This document shows, in pieces, positions 6,514 through 9,492 of a stretch of 9,492 nt of DNA. Source of the DNA: Acidimicrobiia bacterium (GTDB lineage: Bacteria > Actinomycetota > Acidimicrobiia > Acidimicrobiales > Acidimicrobilacustridaceae); assembly GCA_016462055.1 (NCBI GenBank), contig JAEMTX010000072.1:1-9492 (forward strand). The letters are read 5' to 3'. Both the position numbers and the translations under genes were made by a program. The stretch's first letter is position 1. Each line of letters starts with the position of its first letter. The notes beneath the pieces were generated by a model, which ran no database searches, had not been told where the DNA came from, and saw only the letters and a list, made by a program, of their open reading frames with translations.

Positions 6514-7674
6514 TTACTGCTCAGTTGCGGCAACGAATGCGCGCTCTACCTCTTCGGCAACGTCTGGGCTGATGACGTCGAACTCGTACAACGGTGGTGT
6601 CGCCGGCGGAACGATGAAGGGACTGGCTTGGGCGGTGGCAGTCATGTACTTCTCGGCGCCGGCGACCGGCGGGATGTACAGGATGCTTTCGTACAAAGGA
6701 CCAGCAACGGCGGGGTCGTAGACGTAATTGAGCAACTTGTTTGCGCCCTCGGGGTTCTTCGCGCCAACGGGAATCATGGCGTTGTCGACCCACAGCATTC
6801 CGCCCTGCCTTGGGATGACCCATTCAAGGCCGGGGTTATCGGCCTGCAACTGCGCAACATCGCCTGACCATGCAACGGCAATCCATGTATCGCCCACCTC
6901 AAGATCTTCGGTGTAGCTATTGCCAGTGACCTTCTTGAACTGACCTGCGTCGCGGGCCTTCTCAATCTTGTCGACTGCGGCAAGCATCTGCGTGGTCGTC
7001 CCGGTGGTCGGGTTGGCGCCCATGCCGAGCATGGTGAGCCCAACGGTGTCGCGCATTTCGCTGAGGATGGTGACCTTGCCCTTGAACTTCGGGTCGAAGA
7101 TGGCGTTGACGTCGGTGATCTTTCCGCCGACTTTGTCGGGCCAATAGGCCAGACCGGTTTGACCAACCGCCCACGGAATCGACTTTGCGCGTCCTGGATC
7201 CCATGACGGGTTGGCGAGGCGAGAGATCACATTCTTCTTGTTGGGGAATGTGGTGGCGTCGAGCGGCTCAACGAGGTTGTCGGCGATGTAGGCAGCGGCA
7301 TTCCACGAGGTGAGCACGATGAGGTCAGCACCGATTCCCTTGTCCTTTTCGAGCGTGGCTTGGTACTTGGTATTGAACGACCCGTTATCGTCGATGCTGT
7401 TCTTGTAATTAACCTTGATGCCGGTTGCAGTGGTGAAGCCCTTGAGCGTGGGCGAGGTGCTGGGCTCATCACCCTCGATATAGAGCGGCCAGTTCAAAAC
7501 CGTGATGCCGTTGCTGCCACCGCTGCTGCTTGAACCAGAACTGCATGCGGCGAGCAATGTCGGGCCAACGGCGAGGCCGCCAAGGGCGAGCCCACCCATG
7601 CCTAAGAATCGTCGACGAGACGTTCGGTGTTGGGCCATGGCCTCAAGGATTTCTGGGTCGATTGAGTTGCTCAT
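6514..7674 (-). CDS. potD: Polyamine-binding lipoprotein, PotD type, with Tat lipoprotein signal
   Basis: A 386-residue extracytoplasmic solute-binding protein. The N-terminus has TSRRRFLG (residues 18-25), a twin-arginine motif, then a hydrophobic stretch and the lipobox LLAAC with the lipidated cysteine at 44, followed by a Ser/Gly linker. It should be exported folded by Tat and anchored to the outer face of the membrane. Residues that line the E. coli PotD pocket, as I recall them, have counterparts: W62 and Y65 in NWPLYIE, W269 in AVAWSGD, and W295 and D297 in GGMLWVDNAMIP; the acidic pair appears as E206 and D209 in LSEMRDT, with Glu and Asp swapped. This supports putrescine or spermidine as ligand. 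A strong AGGAGGA lies six bases upstream of the ATG, fitting higher expression of the binding protein. It lies 27 bases after potA. Confidence 0.92.
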   Translation of the reverse strand: MSNSIDPEILEAMAQHRTSRRRFLGMGGLALGGLAVGPTLLAACSSGSSSSGGSNGITVLNWPLYIEGDEPSTSPTLKGFTTATGIKVNYKNSIDDNGSFNTKYQATLEKDKGIGADLIVLTSWNAAAYIADNLVEPLDATTFPNKKNVISRLANPSWDPGRAKSIPWAVGQTGLAYWPDKVGGKITDVNAIFDPKFKGKVTILSEMRDTVGLTMLGMGANPTTGTTTQMLAAVDKIEKARDAGQFKKVTGNSYTEDLEVGDTWIAVAWSGDVAQLQADNPGLEWVIPRQGGMLWVDNAMIPVGAKNPEGANKLLNYVYDPAVAGPLYESILYIPPVAGAEKYMTATAQASPFIVPPATPPLYEFDVISPDVAEEVERAFVAATEQ

Positions 7675-7680
7675 ATTCGG

Positions 7681-7687
7681 TCCTCCT
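7681..7687 (-). promoter_or_regulatory. Strong ribosome binding site of potD
   Basis: AGGAGGA on the minus strand, six bases before the potD ATG. It is the strongest such site in the operon, consistent with the binding protein being needed in excess over the membrane and ATPase subunits. Confidence 0.75.
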
Positions 7688-7701
7688 GCTGGTGTAATTG
7701 A

Positions 7702-8856
7702 TTAACCCTCGACGACGATGTCATCGAGAGTGCGGGGTTGATCCGGGGCATCGGGTAAGACGCACGCGGCGGTTGGTGCCCACGACGCCCACACGTTGTG
7801 GCCGGGGCGAAGAAGGGGAAGATCGGCATCGGGATCGATGTTGGCAATGATCGGCGAACCATCGGGTGCGCTCAGTGCAAGCCGAACGACCGGTCCCTGA
7901 AAAGTGAGGTCAGTAACGATGGCATTCACCGATTGCATGTCGCCACATGGTGGGTTCATCGAAATTGAGATGCGCTCTGGGCGCACCATGAGCGTGACGG
8001 GCGCACCAGCGCGAACAGAATCAGCAACGCAAGAACCGCTGAGCGTCGAGCCACCGAGCGCACTCACTGTTGCCGAAGTTGCCGAACGATCGGTGACAGT
8101 TGCCGACCAAAGGTTTGCTTGCCCAATGAATCCGGCAACGAAGACAGTCGCGGGATTTTCGTAAATCTCGGCTGGAGTTCCGATTTGTTCCACTCGTCCA
8201 TCGGACATGACGGCAATGCGGTCGCTCATCGTGAGCGCTTCTTCTTGATCGTGGGTGACGTAGACAAAGGTGATGCCTACTTCACGCTGAATGCGCTTCA
8301 GTTCAAACTGCATTGCATGGCGAAGTTTGAGATCGAGCGCCCCGAGGGGCTCGTCGAGAAGGAGTGCCTTGGGGAGGTTGACGAGTGCGCGAGCAAGTGC
8401 GACACGTTGCTGTTGGCCACCGGAAAGCTGTGCAGGGCGACGACTGGCAAATTCGGTGAGGCGAACAACCTCAAGGATTTCGCTTACGCGCTTTTTGATT
8501 GTTGCCTTGTCGACATTCTGCGCTTGCGGGCCGAAAGACACGTTGTCGAAAACATTCATGTGGGGAAACAACGCGTACTGCTGGAACACGGTGTTTACAT
8601 CGCGCTTGTTGGGTGGAACCTTCGAGACATCAACACCATCAAGTCGAATGGCACCACTCGTGGGTTGTTCGAAACCGGCGATCATCCGCAGCGTCGTGGT
8701 CTTGCCACAACCGGATGGACCGAGCATTGAGAAGAACTCGCCTTGCCTAATTGAGAAATTGGCATCGTCGACCGCGACGAAATCGCCGAATCGCTTCACG
8801 ACATGATCGATCTCGATGACTGGAGCGGAAAGGTCAACCGCAGTCGGAGACGCCAT
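7702..8856 (-). CDS. potA: Polyamine ABC transporter ATP-binding protein, PotA type
   Basis: A 384-residue cytoplasmic ATPase that powers polyamine import. Motifs appear in order: Walker A GPSGCGKTT at 46-54, Q-loop QQYALFPH around 91-98, ABC signature LSGGQQQRVALA at 143-154, Walker B LLLDEP at 164-169, D-loop GALD at 171-174 and switch His201 in YVTHDQEEAL. After about residue 240 comes a C-terminal TOBE-type domain, including LMVRPERISIS, as in importers of the CUT1/MOI class including PotA. It is the first gene of the six-gene operon, followed by potD after 27 bases. The ATG has only a weak purine-rich site (AGAGAA) rather far upstream; no better in-frame start is seen before the conserved VIEIDHVVKRFG. 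Family membership is certain; polyamine as substrate comes from PotD/B/C and the catabolic genes. Confidence 0.93.
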   Translation of the reverse strand: MASPTAVDLSAPVIEIDHVVKRFGDFVAVDDANFSIRQGEFFSMLGPSGCGKTTTLRMIAGFEQPTSGAIRLDGVDVSKVPPNKRDVNTVFQQYALFPHMNVFDNVSFGPQAQNVDKATIKKRVSEILEVVRLTEFASRRPAQLSGGQQQRVALARALVNLPKALLLDEPLGALDLKLRHAMQFELKRIQREVGITFVYVTHDQEEALTMSDRIAVMSDGRVEQIGTPAEIYENPATVFVAGFIGQANLWSATVTDRSATSATVSALGGSTLSGSCVADSVRAGAPVTLMVRPERISISMNPPCGDMQSVNAIVTDLTFQGPVVRLALSAPDGSPIIANIDPDADLPLLRPGHNVWASWAPTAACVLPDAPDQPRTLDDIVVEG

Positions 8857-8899
8857 AGCAATTGAGTTCTCTGTCAGCTCTCACCCCTCCGCGATCACA

Positions 8900-8912
8900 G
8901 GTGCCCCGCACC
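8900..8912. repeat. Short inverted repeat, candidate operator
   Basis: GGTGC and GCACC are perfect five-base arms separated by CCC. It lies about 45 bases upstream of the potA ATG. Arms this short can arise by chance in GC-rich DNA, so regulator binding is only a possibility. Confidence 0.25.
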
Positions 8913-8933
8913 CGGTCGAATTTACAAGGATCA

Positions 8934-8945
8934 CCCGAATTCGGG
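8934..8945. repeat. Perfect 12-base palindrome, candidate operator
   Basis: CCCGAATTCGGG is a perfect palindrome about 80 bases upstream of potA and 130 bases upstream of the aldehyde dehydrogenase start. Its position in a shared divergent promoter suits a dimeric repressor or activator site. No regulator gene is in the window to match with it. Confidence 0.35.
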
Positions 8946-9063
8946 CTCACCGCAAGAATTGAGCGATTGCGAGTTGATGAACAATGGATTTTGGGGCTCG
9001 GCTCGCGGACATCCCTTGCGGTTTGGTCCTTCGTGGCCCACGATGCGGTGACGGAAATCGGAC

Positions 9064-9069
9064 GAGGAG
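9064..9069 (+). promoter_or_regulatory. Ribosome binding site of the aldehyde dehydrogenase
   Basis: GAGGAG five bases before the GTG at 9075. This fixes the start of the truncated gene; no ATG in the same frame occurs nearby. Confidence 0.7.
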
Positions 9070-9074
9070 TAAAC

Positions 9075-9492
9075 GTGGCTCATCTCAATTTCATTGGCGG
9101 GAAGTGGGTTCCCGCCCAAAGCGGTGCAACAGATGAGGTCGTAGCTCCGGCCACAGGGGCGGTTATCGCCTCTGTCCCGTCCAGCGCCGCCGCTGACGTC
9201 GACGCCGCGGTGGCTGCGGCGAGCGCGGCGTTTGCTGAGTGGGGCACAGCCACGCCGAGGGCTCGGTCTGAAGCACTGCTGGCGTTGGCCGATCGCCTGG
9301 AAGACAACGTCGAGGAACTCAAAGCCATCGAGGGCGAGAATGTCGGCAAGCCGGTCTCGATTATCGATTTCGAATTCGATCTCACGATCGACAACCTTCG
9401 GTTCTTCGCCGGAGCGGCCCGCACGATGGACGCGCAAGCCGCCGGCGAGTACATGGACGACCACACATCAATGTTGCGGCGCGACCCACTCG
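9075..9492 (+). CDS. Aldehyde dehydrogenase, likely gamma-aminobutyraldehyde dehydrogenase, N-terminal part
   Basis: The reading frame is open from GTG 9075 to the right edge, giving 139 residues; the remainder, with the catalytic cysteine and glutamate, is outside. FIGGKWVPAQSG, the VVAPATGAVIASVP segment, DVDAAVAAASAAFAEW, ENVGKP and NLRFFAGAARTMDAQAAGEY are standard N-terminal landmarks of NAD(P)-dependent aldehyde dehydrogenases. The last segment, continuing to DDHTSMLRRDPL, is most like the aminobutyraldehyde/betaine aldehyde group. In polyamine degradation this enzyme oxidises 4-aminobutanal (which cyclises to 1-pyrroline) to GABA. It is transcribed divergently from the transporter-aminotransferase operon, which fits shared control of uptake and breakdown. 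The aldehyde dehydrogenase family is near certain; the substrate is inferred. Confidence 0.88.
   Translation, partial: MAHLNFIGGKWVPAQSGATDEVVAPATGAVIASVPSSAAADVDAAVAAASAAFAEWGTATPRARSEALLALADRLEDNVEELKAIEGENVGKPVSIIDFEFDLTIDNLRFFAGAARTMDAQAAGEYMDDHTSMLRRDPL

Larger units (their letters stand above)
8857..9074. promoter_or_regulatory. Divergent promoter region between potA operon and aldehyde dehydrogenase
   Basis: This 218-base stretch is the only long non-coding interval. Both flanking transcripts start from it, so it must hold two promoters and probably the operator that links uptake to catabolism. I see no convincing -35/-10 pair on either strand. Two short palindromes are present, at 8900-8912 and 8934-8945. 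The right half (about 8955-8995) is richer in A and T. No credible small gene is visible. Confidence 0.6.

Noticed and set aside
6427..6867. 146-residue plus-strand frame across the potB-potD junction
   Set aside because: Antisense to two well-supported transporter genes, low-complexity Arg/Gly-rich composition, no motif.
7661..7701. Possible promoter in the potA-potD gap
   Set aside because: The gap is 27 bases and is mostly the potD ribosome binding site; no -10 or -35 pattern is visible.
8119..8730. 203-residue open frame on the plus strand
   Set aside because: It is entirely antisense to potA, whose motifs are intact; no recognisable domain. It is a shadow of the codon pattern.
8983..9080. 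Possible leader peptide starting at an ATG upstream of the aldehyde dehydrogenase
   Set aside because: No ribosome binding site, not in frame with the gene, and no run of regulatory codons or attenuator-like structure seen.
8931..9464. Minus-strand open frames of 177 and 128 residues near the right end
   Set aside because: They lie antisense to the aldehyde dehydrogenase, which has clear family motifs and a good ribosome binding site; the antisense proteins look like no known family.

Overview
The window looks like a chromosomal stretch from a high-GC Gram-positive bacterium, most plausibly an actinobacterium of the Acidimicrobiia type. This is inferred from moderately high GC, several GTG starts, a twin-arginine lipoprotein, and protein sequences that read like actinobacterial polyamine loci. 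No rRNA or other marker gene is present, so the taxonomy is only an impression. There are ten protein-coding genes (two cut by the window edges), no tRNA or rRNA, no mobile element and no CRISPR array. Coding density is very high.

Layout. (1) Bases 1-860, minus strand: a nitrilase-superfamily carbon-nitrogen hydrolase (3' end off the left edge), preceded by a NadD/CoaD-like nucleotidyltransferase. (2) Bases 920-2149, plus strand: a class III PLP aminotransferase, divergent from the nucleotidyltransferase and convergent with the next block. (3) Bases 2151-8856, minus strand: a six-gene operon transcribed in the order potA (ATPase), potD (Tat-exported lipoprotein), potB and potC (permeases), a second class III aminotransferase, and ald (alanine dehydrogenase). 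Two junctions are 4-base stop/start overlaps. (4) Bases 8857-9074: the only long intergenic region, a divergent promoter region with short palindromes. (5) Bases 9075-9492, plus strand: the N-terminal part of an aldehyde dehydrogenase resembling aminobutyraldehyde/betaine aldehyde dehydrogenases.

How the genes fit together (inference from families and context). PotABCD imports putrescine or a related polyamine. A pyruvate-dependent aminotransferase converts it to 4-aminobutanal and makes alanine. Ald turns alanine back into pyruvate with release of ammonium and NADH. The divergent aldehyde dehydrogenase oxidises 4-aminobutanal to GABA, and the other aminotransferase could remove the second amino group to give succinic semialdehyde. 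The nitrilase-family enzyme could supply putrescine from N-carbamoylputrescine or act as an omega-amidase, but this is not decided by the visible part. A succinic semialdehyde dehydrogenase and a regulator would be expected outside the window.

The system as a whole is a recognisable polyamine uptake and catabolism locus, not an unknown one. The less ordinary points are the translationally coupled aminotransferase-alanine dehydrogenase pair, a 27-base palindrome holding both stop codons of the convergent genes, a hairpin just upstream of the second aminotransferase, a four-cysteine cluster in that enzyme, and a nucleotidyltransferase with an altered active-site motif.
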